The notes: generated from the sequence alone by a model not told the origin. Shown: positions 37,580 through 47,458, numbered from the stretch's first letter. The stretch is 64,000 nt of DNA from JAFGLZ01 sp964622545 (GCA_964622545.1 CAZUQM010000027.1:29300-93299), one strand, 5' to 3'. Made by a program: numbers and translations.

Positions 37580-40045
37580 ATGCCGTCACGCAAGATCAAT
37601 CTCGAGGACGTCACGCTGCACCTCATCGGCAACGCCCATCTCGACCCCGTCTGGCTGTGGCGGTGGCAGGAGGGCTTCGCCGAGACCAAGGCGACGTTCC
37701 GCTCGGCGCTGGATCGCATGAAGGAGACGCGAGGCTTCATCTTCACCTGCGCGGCCGCGGCCGTCTACGAGTGGGTCGAGCACAACGATCCCGCGATGTT
37801 CGCCGAGATCCGCAAGCGCATCCGGCAGGGGCGGTGGGTCGTTGCCGGCGGCTGGTGGATTCAGCCCGACTGCAACATCCCGTCGGGCGAGTCGTTCGTC
37901 CGGCAAGGGCTGTACGCCCAGCGCTACTTCGAGGAGAGGTTCGGCGTGCGGGCACGGATGGGCTACTGCGTCGATTCGTTCGGCCACGCGGCCACGCTGC
38001 CCAAGCTGCTTCGCGGGTGTGGGCTCGAGGGCTACGTCTGGATGCGACCCGGTCTGCACGAGAACGACGAGATCCCCTGGCCCGTCTTCTGGTGGGATGC
38101 TTCCGACGGCAGCCGCGTGCTGTCGATGCGGATCATGACGCCGTACTCGACGAAGACGGCCGACGAGCTCGAACGCCGCTTCGAGGCGACGCCGCGCGAG
38201 CACATGCGGCCGCCGCTGACGACCGAGGCGATGTGCTTCTACGGCGTGGGCAACCACGGCGGCGGTCCGACCAAGGCACAGCTCGCGGCGATCGAGGCAT
38301 GGCGCAAGGCCGGCCGCAAGCCCAAGCTCGTCTACAGCTCTCCCGACGCCTTCCATGACGTGGTCATCGGCAGCGGGAAGAGGTTGCCCGTCTATCGCGG
38401 CGAGCTTCAACACCACGCCTCCGGCTGCTACGCGGCGGTCAGCATGATCAAGGCCCTCAACCGCCGGGCGGAGGAGACGCTGCTGGCGGCCGAGCGCTGG
38501 ACCAGCGTCGCGCGGATGAGCCTGCGGCGCGACGCGCCGACCGAGACGCTCGCCCGGGCGTGGAAGCACGTCCTGTTCAACCAGTTTCACGACATCATGG
38601 CCGGCACGAGCGTCGAGGAGGCTTACGTCGACGCGCGGGACCAGATGGGGGCGGCGCTCTACGAGGCCGCCTATGCCCTGAACGACGCTCAACAGGCCGT
38701 GAGCTGGAACGTCGATACGCGAGGTGAGGGCACGCCCGTGTTCGTGTTCAACAACCAGACGAGGCCCTTCACGGGCGTGGTCGAGACCGAGGACATCGGC
38801 ATCGACATCACCAGCGGCGATCGCTTCGTCACGGACCACGAGGGCGCGCCCGTCCCATTCCAGCCGATCGATCCGCACGTCCGCGCCCGCAAGCATCGCG
38901 CGGTGGTGTTCGTCGACGTGCCCGCGCTGGGCCATCGGCTGCTCCGCATTCGGGCCGGCAAGCCGACGCCGCCGCAACGCTTGCTCGGCAAACGGGCCGT
39001 CCGCGCGACGGTCACGCGCCCGAAGGCCGGACCGTGGCGGATGGAGAACGACCGGCTCCGCGTGGAGGTCGACCGCAAGGGTCTGGTCCAGATCCGCGAC
39101 AAGATCGCCCGGCGGAACGTCTTTTCCGAACCGGCGGGCACGGCGCTGGTCATCGAGGACAAGTCGGACACGTGGAGCCACGACATGTTCCGGTTCGACA
39201 AGGTCATCGGCGCATTCCAGGCGACCTCCGTGCGGCTCATCGAGCCCGGCCCCGTGCGGGCACGGATTCGCGTTAAGGCGCGGTACGAGGGGTCCGAGCT
39301 GATGTTGGACTACCTGCTCGGCGCGGCTGCCGGTCACGTCGAGGTCCGCGGCGAGATCGACTGGCGCGACGCCTGGAAGGTCGTCAAGCTCGCCTGGCCC
39401 GTCAGCGTCAAGACCGACACCTGCACCGTCGAGATTCCCTACGGGACGATCGGGCGGCCCGCCGACGGCGAGGAAGAGCCCATGCAGCAGTGGGTCGAGG
39501 TCGGCGACGAGCGAGGCGGCCTGGCCGTGGCCAACAGCAACCGCTACAGCCATAGCGTCCACGGCAACGAGATTCGCGTGACGCTGCTGAGGAGCCCGGC
39601 GTATGCGTTCCACGATCCGCACCCGATCGACTACGAGGGCGACAACCGCATCACCGACCGGGGTCCGCAGTCGTTTCGGCTGGCGTTGATTCCGCATCGT
39701 GGATCGTGGCGGAAGGGTGACGTGATGGCCGTGGCGCGGCAGCTCAACATGCCGCCCAACGTGCTGTTCGAGACGTACCACGCCGGCAAGCTGCCGCCGG
39801 TGCTCGAGACCGTTCGATGCGACAAGCCGGGCGTCGAGGTCAGCGTGATCAAGCAGGCCGAGGACGGTGGGGCGCTTGTGGTCCGCGTCTGTGAATGGCA
39901 TGGCCGGACGACCAAGACCCGGATCGAGCTTCCCGTTATCGGACGTCGGTGGACGACGACGCTGAAGGCCGGCGAAATCAAGACGTTTATCTTGCCGGAT
40001 CGAAAAGGCGGTCGGGCACGTGAGGTCTCCATGCTGGAGGCGTAG
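37580..40045 (+). CDS. alpha-mannosidase, glycoside hydrolase family 38
   Basis: 821 residues. The N-terminal catalytic domain has NAHLDPVWLWRWQEG (His and Asp zinc ligands), the nucleophile Asp in YCVDSFGHAATLP, and a helical domain with GNHGGGP and LFNQFHDIMAGTSVEEAY, the latter a very typical GH38 segment containing a further His-Asp pair. The C-terminal ~400 residues are beta-sandwich domains. It cleaves alpha-mannosidic linkages. No signal peptide is present, so it is cytoplasmic. A second potential partner, Gfo/Idh oxidoreductase, lies at 44793. Confidence 0.92.
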   Translation: MPSRKINLEDVTLHLIGNAHLDPVWLWRWQEGFAETKATFRSALDRMKETRGFIFTCAAAAVYEWVEHNDPAMFAEIRKRIRQGRWVVAGGWWIQPDCNIPSGESFVRQGLYAQRYFEERFGVRARMGYCVDSFGHAATLPKLLRGCGLEGYVWMRPGLHENDEIPWPVFWWDASDGSRVLSMRIMTPYSTKTADELERRFEATPREHMRPPLTTEAMCFYGVGNHGGGPTKAQLAAIEAWRKAGRKPKLVYSSPDAFHDVVIGSGKRLPVYRGELQHHASGCYAAVSMIKALNRRAEETLLAAERWTSVARMSLRRDAPTETLARAWKHVLFNQFHDIMAGTSVEEAYVDARDQMGAALYEAAYALNDAQQAVSWNVDTRGEGTPVFVFNNQTRPFTGVVETEDIGIDITSGDRFVTDHEGAPVPFQPIDPHVRARKHRAVVFVDVPALGHRLLRIRAGKPTPPQRLLGKRAVRATVTRPKAGPWRMENDRLRVEVDRKGLVQIRDKIARRNVFSEPAGTALVIEDKSDTWSHDMFRFDKVIGAFQATSVRLIEPGPVRARIRVKARYEGSELMLDYLLGAAAGHVEVRGEIDWRDAWKVVKLAWPVSVKTDTCTVEIPYGTIGRPADGEEEPMQQWVEVGDERGGLAVANSNRYSHSVHGNEIRVTLLRSPAYAFHDPHPIDYEGDNRITDRGPQSFRLALIPHRGSWRKGDVMAVARQLNMPPNVLFETYHAGKLPPVLETVRCDKPGVEVSVIKQAEDGGALVVRVCEWHGRTTKTRIELPVIGRRWTTTLKAGEIKTFILPDRKGGRAREVSMLEA

Positions 40046-40496
40046 GCCTGGCGCGGTCGATCACCGCACGGATTGGTGGATTCTGTTGTCTGGCATAGGC
40101 GTAAGATCGACATGCCCACAGGGCCGGTCTGCGGCCGGCCGGGCGGCATGCTCGGTCAAACGGCTATGGGCGCTTTTTGCTGGACGATCCGATAATGTCG
40201 GATTTAACCGGTTCGTGAGCAATGGCTTAAGAATGTTAGCGAAAACTAGCTAAAGGGAGTTGTCGGCGCGGGGCCGTTCGCGTAAACTTACGTAAAGAGG
40301 TTCTGCGAGAGGGGCTCACATAGCAACCAAGTCGCTGTGCTGCTGGTGGTGCAACTGAGCAGTCTCCGGGAGTGGTGAGGCTAACATAATCAGCTTGAGG
40401 CCGGGGCCTCGAACTTCGACATGAGTTCTGGGGTATTGGCTTGGTTCCCCGTCGGAGTCGTCGTGCCGGCCTGGACAGGTAGCGAAAGGAGAAGGT
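40046..40496. other. spacer before the prepilin-like pair
   Basis: About 450 bases without a supported gene. The section 40190-40300 is clearly lower in GC than its surroundings and probably contains the promoter of the prepilin-like gene. CGTAA-AC-TTACG near 40284 is a small dyad. No clear -35/-10 pair. Confidence 0.35.
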
Positions 40497-41588
40497 ATGC
40501 GTCCTGCCACGTGGTCCCGTCGAACGGGCAAGAGCGGTTTCACGCTCATCGAGCTGTTGGTGGTGGTCGCGATCATCGCGCTGTTGATCTCGATCTTGTT
40601 GCCGTCGCTGAGCAAGGCGCGTGCGCAGGCCCGGTCGACGCTGTGTGCCTCGCGGATCCGGCAGCTAGCCCAGGCCATGCTGCTCTACGCCGACGACTAC
40701 GGCGAGACGCCGCCCTTCCTGGCGATCGGCCACAAGGACATGGACGAGTTAAACAAGACGTACGATCATATCGATCCGTCTCGCACCGAGCGGGACTTCT
40801 GGGACCTGGAAGATTGGTGCGTGCCTGGTATTCCGGACATCTGCTACGAGCCGGACTGGGAGGCCCTCGATCCCACCCCGACGTCCCGTCACGGCTCGCT
40901 GTTCAGCTATACGCGCTTCGAGAACCTGTACCGTTGTCCCGAGTTCGAGCGGATACCCGTTGGGACGGCCTCTGAGGTCTTCGCCGGGGTTGTGAAGTCA
41001 CAGAACGTGTTCAACTACACGCGGTCGGTGCTCGGTCGAAAGCTCCTGACGAACGTCCCGCCTATACGCGACCCTGAGGCCGTTGCACTGGATGACGAGC
41101 TCGTCCCCGGACACATCATGAAGGTCAGCTCGATCTACAACCCGGCGGGCATGTTCATGCTGCTCGATGAGCAATGGGACTATCATTGTGCGGCCGGGAA
41201 CGGTTACGACACCTACGGCACCATTGACATGTCCGGCTTTCCGGCCGCGGGAGAGACGGTGCACGGGCTGATCGGCGACATGATCGGCTCGTATCACGGC
41301 GTCAAGAGCAGCCCGATCCCACAGTACAACTGGGTCCGCGAGAGCCAGCGGGGCAGCATCGCGTACTATGACGGGCACGTGGACCTCTACCACGATCCGT
41401 TCCCGTGGCGGACGGTAGGCCCGGGCTACGACGGCGGCGATCTGCTATTGACGCTGGTCGGCGACTTCACAGCCACGCCACAGGGTCCGGCGGTTAAGGT
41501 GCTGGATCCGTTGTTCCTGTCGATCTACGCGCAGCGCGGCATTGGCATGACGCCGGAGTTGGTGGGCGGCCTGCTCGGCATGCTGTAG
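40497..41588 (+). CDS. prepilin-type N-terminal methylation protein, tandem copy 1
   Basis: 363 residues. GFTLIELLVVV with a single helix ending in PSLSKARAQARSTLC is the prepilin leader and transmembrane helix. The soluble domain shares long identical stretches with the next gene, such as GSLFSYTRFENLYRCPEFE and VGTASEVFAGVVKSQNVFNY, and ends with IAYYDGHVDLYHDPFPWR. AAAGGAG precedes the ATG. It is probably a minor pseudopilin of a type II-like secretion system; the partner secretion genes are not in this window. Confidence 0.88.
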   Translation: MRPATWSRRTGKSGFTLIELLVVVAIIALLISILLPSLSKARAQARSTLCASRIRQLAQAMLLYADDYGETPPFLAIGHKDMDELNKTYDHIDPSRTERDFWDLEDWCVPGIPDICYEPDWEALDPTPTSRHGSLFSYTRFENLYRCPEFERIPVGTASEVFAGVVKSQNVFNYTRSVLGRKLLTNVPPIRDPEAVALDDELVPGHIMKVSSIYNPAGMFMLLDEQWDYHCAAGNGYDTYGTIDMSGFPAAGETVHGLIGDMIGSYHGVKSSPIPQYNWVRESQRGSIAYYDGHVDLYHDPFPWRTVGPGYDGGDLLLTLVGDFTATPQGPAVKVLDPLFLSIYAQRGIGMTPELVGGLLGML

Positions 41589-41988
41589 GGACGCCGGCAA
41601 GCCAGCCTGCCCTGGCCGGACATCGAGCAAAACGAACGACCCATCGAAAGCGGACGGACCCAAGCGGGTTCATCCGCTTTCTTTCTGCGCTCGCTTTTTT
41701 TTGGGAGGTGGGCTTCCTGAGCTGGGTCCCTATGCCCCGTCCGGCTCGGGTTGGATGCCCCGGGTCGCTACCGAATCCGACGAGACCCCCTTGGCCAGCT
41801 TCACTCCAGGCCGTAGGATTAAGATGCGGGAAGGGGTAGCACGTCGTTGTTGCTTGCCTATCTCCCTTTCCAGGAAGCGTCGTAGCCGGATTGTCTGTCG
41901 CGGCGGGGGCGCAGCCCTACGGGCCGGCACGCGCCGGGCGCCGGAGTCACATCACCCTGTCCTTGAGTGCCTTCGCAAGGGAGGACGT
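41589..41988. other. spacer between tandem prepilin-like genes
   Basis: 400 bases with a terminator-like hairpin (41646-41702) in the first third. The frame of the downstream gene is open from 41701, but its pre-ATG translation lacks family character. Confidence 0.4.
41646..41703 (+). terminator. rho-independent terminator of prepilin copy 1
   Basis: GAAAGCGGA (41646-41654) pairs with TCCGCTTTC (41673-41681); an inner CCC/GGG adds to the stem. T-rich DNA follows, with a run of nine T at 41694-41702. Confidence 0.55.
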
Positions 41989-43068
41989 ATGGTCGCCAAC
42001 GCTTCTCGACGTCGGTCGCTTTCGCGCGGTTTCACGCTGATCGAACTGCTGGTCGTGGTGGCCATCATCGCGCTGCTGATCTCGATCCTACTGCCGTCGC
42101 TGAGCAAGGCACGGTCGCAGGCGAGGACGACGCTGTGCGCGTCTCGGATCGCCCAGCTCGCCAAGGCCATGCTCATCTACGCCGACGACTATGAGGGGTC
42201 GCCGCCGTTTGTGGCGATCGGCTTCGAGTGGGTGTACAAGCCGGACCGGACTCACGACAAGCTCGACCCCGACCACAGTGAGGGCTGGTACTGGGAGCGG
42301 GAGACGTGGTGCGTGCCGGGTTTTCCTGACATCTGCTACGAACCCGACTGGACCGCCCTGGATCCGGTCCCGTCCACCCGTGACGGCTCGCTGTTCAGCT
42401 ACACGCGCTTCGAGAACCTGTATCGTTGTCCGGAGTTCGAGCGGATTCCCGTCGGGACGGCCTCTCAGGTCTTCGCCGGGGTTGTGAAGACACAGAACGT
42501 GTTCAACTACACGAGGACGGTCTTGGGACGCAAACTGGTGTCGACGATCGTCGATGACCCCTTGGCTTCGGACGAGCTCGATCCGGGCCCGGTCATGAAG
42601 GTCAGCTCGATCTACAATCCCGCAGCCATGTTCATGCTCCTCGACGAGCAATGGGACTTCCACTGTGCGGGCAACTATGACGACACGGGCAATCTGCCGC
42701 TTGCGGGCTTTCCGATGGCGGCCGAGACCGTTCATGGTTTGATCGGCGACATGGTCGGTTCTTACCACGGCGTCAAGAGCGATCCGATCAACCACCCGGA
42801 TGTGGATTTCATTCGCGAGGCCCAGAGGGGTAACGTGGCCTACTACGACGGTCACGTGGCGCTCTATCATGATCCGTTCCCGTGGCGGACCGTCAAGCCG
42901 GGCAGCAACCCGCTCGACCTGATCGCGAAGCTCGTGTCGGACTTCACCGACACGCCGCAGGGACCGACCGTCAAGGCGCTGGACCCGTTCTTCATGTCCA
43001 TCTACGCCCAACGCGGACTCTCACTGACACAGCAGCAGATCATCGACTTCTTGCTGGGCGTTCAATGA
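41989..43068 (+). CDS. prepilin-type N-terminal methylation protein, tandem copy 2
   Basis: 359 residues from ATG 41989, which has AAGGGAGG 6 bases upstream. It has the same organisation and strong similarity to copy 1 over its whole length, down to VAYYDGHVALYHDPFPWRTVKP near the end. Largest differences are in the loop after SLFSYTRF and at the C-terminus. The two copies therefore arose by tandem duplication. Confidence 0.88.
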   Translation: MVANASRRRSLSRGFTLIELLVVVAIIALLISILLPSLSKARSQARTTLCASRIAQLAKAMLIYADDYEGSPPFVAIGFEWVYKPDRTHDKLDPDHSEGWYWERETWCVPGFPDICYEPDWTALDPVPSTRDGSLFSYTRFENLYRCPEFERIPVGTASQVFAGVVKTQNVFNYTRTVLGRKLVSTIVDDPLASDELDPGPVMKVSSIYNPAAMFMLLDEQWDFHCAGNYDDTGNLPLAGFPMAAETVHGLIGDMVGSYHGVKSDPINHPDVDFIREAQRGNVAYYDGHVALYHDPFPWRTVKPGSNPLDLIAKLVSDFTDTPQGPTVKALDPFFMSIYAQRGLSLTQQQIIDFLLGVQ

Positions 43069-43162
43069 TGACAGGTGTCTTGTCCGGCACCGAATGTCGG
43101 TGTGATCTGATGTGCTCGGTACGACCTGCAACGACGGCTCGACTCAAGGACGGCCTCTGCGT

Positions 43163-44746
43163 CTAGGGCTCCACCTTCTCGAAGGCGCAACAGAAGGTGT
43201 TCGGTTCCGGGCCACTTTCGGTCAGCAGACGGTAGTTCGGGTCGTCCAGGAAGCGCCGCACCTCCATGTGATGCGGGAAGCTCGGGCTGTAGCACTTGTC
43301 CCAGATGAGGATCGTGCCGGGCGGGGCGTCGTTCAGCTCCCTGGCCACGTGCCACTTGTCCTCCTGAAGTCGCATGGGCCAGAGGCGGTAGACCCAGACG
43401 TTGGTGGCCAGGACGTGACGATCACCGTAACCGTGCTCCTTGAGCCATTGCACCACCGACGCCACCGCCCATTGGTCCTTGCCCTTCATCCATGGCCGGG
43501 CGACGTAGCCGGTTTGCAGCAGCGTGGCGGCGATCAACAGGCCCGCCAGCAGGACGCCTGCCCATTCCGGCTCAGGCTTGGTCTTCCTCAAGAAGATGAG
43601 CCCGGCCGCCAGGATCACCAGCCCGAACGTGACCAGTCGAAACGCCCACAGGAAAGGGCTGTAGAGCCAGTCGGGTCTCTCGCATTCGCCCGCGATCCAG
43701 AACACCAACAGGGCCGCGGCCATGATCGCGGCCGCTCGGGGCCAGCGCGGCGAGGTCCATGCGGCCAGGTCGCTCGCCCCGGCCAGCGCCAGCACGGCAA
43801 CGACGGGACTGATGGCGATGAGGAAGCGCGGGTAGCCGCCGGTCGCGTAGAGGCCGAGGTAGCGGCAGAAGACGTGGAATGAGAAATACAGCAGCACGAC
43901 GCCCGCTACGATCCACCCGTGTCGTTTTCGCCACACGGCGGGCACGCCGACGGCCGCCAGGGCCAGGATGCCCGGTCCGAAGGCCAGCAGCGCCCGGGCC
44001 GGCATGGCCAGCAGCGTGCCGTGGCCGTAGTCGGTGTTGGCCTTGGGCTCGAGGAACATCTCGAAGGGGACATGGCCCAGCCAGGCATAGGAGATGGCGT
44101 TGTAGGCGACCGGTGCCCAGAGCAGCCAGATCGTGCCCCGCCATCGGGCCCGGCCGAACCAGAATGCCAAAATCCACAGCGGCAGCCAGACCACGCATTC
44201 GTAGCGGGTTACAAGCGTCAGGCTCACCACGGCCGCGGAGAGCGCGAAGCGGCGGCGGACCAGCAGGAGCAGGGCCAACGCGACATAGAACGCCACGGCG
44301 GTCTCGGTCAGCGTGGTGTAGCTGAGCTGGAAGAACATGGGCTGAATCAGCGCGAGCGGCGCGGCCAGCCACGCCCAAGGCAGTCGAACCTCCTCGGCGG
44401 TTCGGAACGCCCACCAGGCCGCGGCCACGCTGAGCAGTCCGCTGAACAGGCGGGCGGCCGTCCAACCGAGCTGCGAGGGCAGGAAGTAGAGCACGGTGAA
44501 GCCGGGCCGGCCCCACTCGTTGAGCAGAAACGCCAGCCGATGCCCCGACCATTTCGCGTAGAGGAAGTGCGTGAGGTCGTCGTCGTGATGGACGCCGTCG
44601 CTGAGGATCGCCAGCAGCCACGAGATGACCAGGCCGAACAGACAGCACGCCAGCGCGGCGTTGCGGGACGTGAGCGCCGAGGGGACGTACGTCCTCGGCA
44701 GGGTCAGCTCGGTCGGGTCGACGGCTTGGGGTGCGGTTCGGCTCAT
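43163..44746 (-). CDS. GT-C type membrane glycosyltransferase, function unknown
   Basis: 527 residues with about ten to twelve hydrophobic helices. After TM1 the extracytoplasmic loop contains DGVHHDDDLTHFLYAKW, which matches the acidic catalytic position of lipid-phosphate-sugar-dependent GT-C enzymes. The C-terminal ~100 residues are soluble and contain DKWHVARELNDAPPGT. It probably transfers a sugar from a polyprenyl phosphate to a protein or lipid in the periplasm. Another GT-C-like protein lies at 55202. Confidence 0.75.
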   Translation of the reverse strand: MSRTAPQAVDPTELTLPRTYVPSALTSRNAALACCLFGLVISWLLAILSDGVHHDDDLTHFLYAKWSGHRLAFLLNEWGRPGFTVLYFLPSQLGWTAARLFSGLLSVAAAWWAFRTAEEVRLPWAWLAAPLALIQPMFFQLSYTTLTETAVAFYVALALLLLVRRRFALSAAVVSLTLVTRYECVVWLPLWILAFWFGRARWRGTIWLLWAPVAYNAISYAWLGHVPFEMFLEPKANTDYGHGTLLAMPARALLAFGPGILALAAVGVPAVWRKRHGWIVAGVVLLYFSFHVFCRYLGLYATGGYPRFLIAISPVVAVLALAGASDLAAWTSPRWPRAAAIMAAALLVFWIAGECERPDWLYSPFLWAFRLVTFGLVILAAGLIFLRKTKPEPEWAGVLLAGLLIAATLLQTGYVARPWMKGKDQWAVASVVQWLKEHGYGDRHVLATNVWVYRLWPMRLQEDKWHVARELNDAPPGTILIWDKCYSPSFPHHMEVRRFLDDPNYRLLTESGPEPNTFCCAFEKVEP

Positions 44747-44792
44747 GGGCTCGCTTTGGGTCGGGGTCTCGCAGCGTCGGGCGTCGGTCGGG

Positions 44793-45971
44793 TCAGGCGG
44801 TATCCTTCTCGAAGTACGCGATCAGCTCAGGATCACAGGGCGGGACGTCCATGGGCTGCGATCCGCTTCGCAGCGATTCGGTGGCCTTGACGCCGGCGGC
44901 GACGCTGTACCGCGCGGCGATGGGCGAGGTCGCCACCTTCCCGCCGGTGCGGAGATAGCGAACGAACTCGGCGACGATCCTCGGATCGCCGCCGCCGTGA
45001 CCGCCGGCCTCGGGTCGGAGGATGTGCTCCTGGTCGGCCCGCTCGCGGTAGCCGTCGAAGCGGGTGGTCCAGACGCGGACGACGGCCTCGCCATGGTCGT
45101 TGAAGTTCTCCATGCGGCCCTCCGTGCCGATGACGGTGTAGTTACGCCACGCGTCCGGCGTGTAGTGACACTGCTGATACGAGGCGAACACGCCGTTGTT
45201 CAGCCGCATGAGCATCATGCTCACGTCCTCGACCTCGATCAGCGGGTTCATGCCGGTCTGCGACAGGGGCGGCCAGTGGCTCTCGACGTAGGTGCCGTCC
45301 CCGCGTTCGGCCGCGTCGTGGCGATCGGTGATCTGATCGTACAGGGTGAGTCCTCCCATGGCCGTGACGCGCTCGGTGTAGCCGCCGCACAGCCAGTGCA
45401 GGACGTCGATGTCGTGGGCGCCCTTCTGAAGGAGCAGGCCCGTGGACTTGGCCTGCTCGGCGTGCCAGTCCTTGAAGTAGGAGTCGCCGCCGTAGGAGAC
45501 GAAGTGGCGGCACCAGGCGACCTTGACCTGGCCGATCTCGCCCCGCTCGATCAGGCTCTTCATCTTCTCGATGACCGCGAAGTGCCGCATGTTGTGGCCG
45601 AGGTACAGCTTGGCCCCGCTCCGGCGAGCGGCCTGTAGGATGCGGTCGCATCCTTCGATGGTGATGGCCATGGGCTTCTCGAGGTAGACGTGCTTGCCGG
45701 CCGACAAGGCCGTGACGGCGTGCTCTTCGTGCAGGTAGTCGGGCGTGGTGATGAAGACGGCGTCGAGATCGTCGATCTCGACCAGCTCTTGTGCGTCGTC
45801 GGTGGTGAAGGTATCGGGGCCGTAATCCTCGCGGAAACGCTCCAGGGCGCGCGGGTCGATGTCGCAGCCCGCTGCGAGCCGAACGCCTTCGTCGGGTCGA
45901 TGGGCGTAGCGCGCCAGACTGCCGCGTCCGCCGGTACCGATCACACCGATCCTGATGTCGTCCGATGCCAT
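44793..45971 (-). CDS. Gfo/Idh/MocA family oxidoreductase
   Basis: 392 residues from ATG 45971, whose GAGG is about ten bases upstream; an in-frame ATG at 46019 is the alternative. The NAD(P)-binding fold begins IGVIGTGGRGSL, the family EKP signature is in YLEKPMAI, and AKLYLGHNMRHFAVIEKMK follows. KGAHDIDVLHWLCGG holds the conserved His-Asp of the active site. Substrates are typically sugars or inositols, and planctomycetes have many copies; the specificity is unknown. It shares the spacer 45972-46462 with the divergent OMP-like gene. Confidence 0.87.
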   Translation of the reverse strand: MASDDIRIGVIGTGGRGSLARYAHRPDEGVRLAAGCDIDPRALERFREDYGPDTFTTDDAQELVEIDDLDAVFITTPDYLHEEHAVTALSAGKHVYLEKPMAITIEGCDRILQAARRSGAKLYLGHNMRHFAVIEKMKSLIERGEIGQVKVAWCRHFVSYGGDSYFKDWHAEQAKSTGLLLQKGAHDIDVLHWLCGGYTERVTAMGGLTLYDQITDRHDAAERGDGTYVESHWPPLSQTGMNPLIEVEDVSMMLMRLNNGVFASYQQCHYTPDAWRNYTVIGTEGRMENFNDHGEAVVRVWTTRFDGYRERADQEHILRPEAGGHGGGDPRIVAEFVRYLRTGGKVATSPIAARYSVAAGVKATESLRSGSQPMDVPPCDPELIAYFEKDTA

Positions 45972-46462
45972 CACGTTGTTACCTCGATCGCCGTCTCGCT
46001 CGGCCGGCGGCTCGTTCACATCAGAAAGGCCGGTCGGGCGCTTCGCGCGGACGCCGTGGCCTCCATCCCCTGATGCGCACGGCGGTAAAATACACTATCA
46101 TACCTGAGCTTCGGCGACGCGTCGCCTGCACCGAAGCGACTTGCGTGGAAAAGGGTGCATGACGGTCTAGGCCGAGTTTCTGGGCGACATGAACCCTCCG
46201 AGCCCCGCTGTCCTCAGCGGGGTCCAGCGGTGCGACGGGGGGTGTCAATCCCTTCAACGATGCCCGTCACGGGGTGAAGGCCTGAGCATGCAGCGACGGT
46301 CTCTTGACCGCCCTGGGGACAGGGCGGCTCGGCAAAGGCCCGCCTGAACCGTCATGCACTCCGTGGAAAAGCGTGCGGGATCCGGTTCGTCTATGCCGAT
46401 AGGCGCGGTAGCGTCTTTCGGTTACGCTATGGTATCGAGCCGTTTCGAAAGGGGCGTCGTTC
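45972..46462. other. spacer with inverted-repeat element
   Basis: 491 bases without a supported gene. It includes hairpins CCCCGCTG-TCCT-CAGCGGGG (near 46203) and CGCCCTG-GGGA-CAGGGCG (near 46310), and is bracketed in part by the inverted repeats annotated separately. Confidence 0.4.
46155..46359. repeat. possible MITE-like element bounded by 12-bp inverted repeats
   Basis: GTGCATGACGGT (46155-46166) and its exact reverse complement ACCGTCATGCAC (46348-46359) bracket about 180 bases that contain further hairpins. The repeats extend imperfectly inward with AGGC/GCCT. No target-site duplication could be confirmed. Confidence 0.35.
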
Positions 46463-47458
46463 GTGCAGTACGCGATGCAAGGATTTCGGCCTGCGGTCCT
46501 CCTGTCGGTTCTCCTGGTGCCGGCTGCGGCGATGGCGCAATCCGACATGGCTCGCATGCTCTCGCCACGCTTCGGTGACGGGGAGGTCCAGACCGACTAC
46601 ACGGTTCGCGGCACCTTCGACGAGCCGCTGACCAACCAGCGCGGCGACCTCCAGATGACCGACCACCGATTCCATCTGGCCGTCCCGATCCTGACCGAGA
46701 AGACGAGCGATCTGACGGTCTCGCTAGGCCTTAAGGCCATGGACATCGACAGCAGCGCGCGGTTCAACCATTCGTGGGACGCCCTGCCGCCGGAGCTGTG
46801 GGACCTCCGCATCGGCACGACGTATCGGCGGAAGCTCGACAACGGCTGGACGGCCGGGGGAAACGTGACGATCGGATCGGCCAGCAACCACCTGTTCGCC
46901 AGCGCCGAGGAGATCGTCGCGAGCGTGACGGGCTTCCTGCGGATCCCGCACCAGGAGCACACCGCGTGGCTCCTGTTCCTGAACTACAGCAACGAGCGCG
47001 AGTTCTGCCGGCATATCCCCTTGCCCGGGGCGGCCTACGAGATCGCGCCCGACCGCACCTTTCGCGCGATCCTCGGCGCGCCGTTCTCGAACGTCCACTA
47101 TGAGCCGATCGAGGGGCTGACCTTCGATGCCCGTTACATGATCCCCCGGACCGTGCACGCCGAGATCGGCTACCGCATCGTCAAGCCGGTGAAGGTGTAC
47201 GGCGGGTTCGATTGGTCCAACCAGCGGTGGTTCCGCTACGACCGAGAGGACGACGACGATCGCCTGTTCTACTATGAGAAGAAGGTGTTCGGCGGCGTGC
47301 GGTGGGACATCGCCCGCAACATCTGGGCCGACTTCACGGCCGGCTGGGCGTTCGATCGTTCGTTCTTCGAGGCCGAGGGCTACGACGAGCGCGCCGACGA
47401 CGTGATCGACATCGACGACGGCCCGTACCTGATGTTCAACGTGGGGTTCCGGATGTAG
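46463..47458 (+). CDS. secreted, outer-membrane beta-barrel-like protein
   Basis: 331 residues starting at GTG 46463, with AAAGGGG upstream. A signal peptide ends near AAAMAQ (residue 26). The rest alternates hydrophobic and polar residues with many aromatic pairs, as in outer-membrane barrels: RFHLAVPIL, LTVSLGLKAM, IGTTYRRKLD, WLLFLNYSNE, HAEIGYRIV, VYGGFDWSN, GGVRWDIARN and finally LMFNVGFRM with a C-terminal aromatic-x-x pattern. I know no named family for it. Function unknown. Confidence 0.65.
   Translation: MQYAMQGFRPAVLLSVLLVPAAAMAQSDMARMLSPRFGDGEVQTDYTVRGTFDEPLTNQRGDLQMTDHRFHLAVPILTEKTSDLTVSLGLKAMDIDSSARFNHSWDALPPELWDLRIGTTYRRKLDNGWTAGGNVTIGSASNHLFASAEEIVASVTGFLRIPHQEHTAWLLFLNYSNEREFCRHIPLPGAAYEIAPDRTFRAILGAPFSNVHYEPIEGLTFDARYMIPRTVHAEIGYRIVKPVKVYGGFDWSNQRWFRYDREDDDDRLFYYEKKVFGGVRWDIARNIWADFTAGWAFDRSFFEAEGYDERADDVIDIDDGPYLMFNVGFRM

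Noticed and set aside
37586..39901. 771-codon open frame opposite the GH38 gene
   Set aside because: Its strand opponent has unmistakable GH38 catalytic motifs; the translation is low-complexity in Ala/Arg/Asp.
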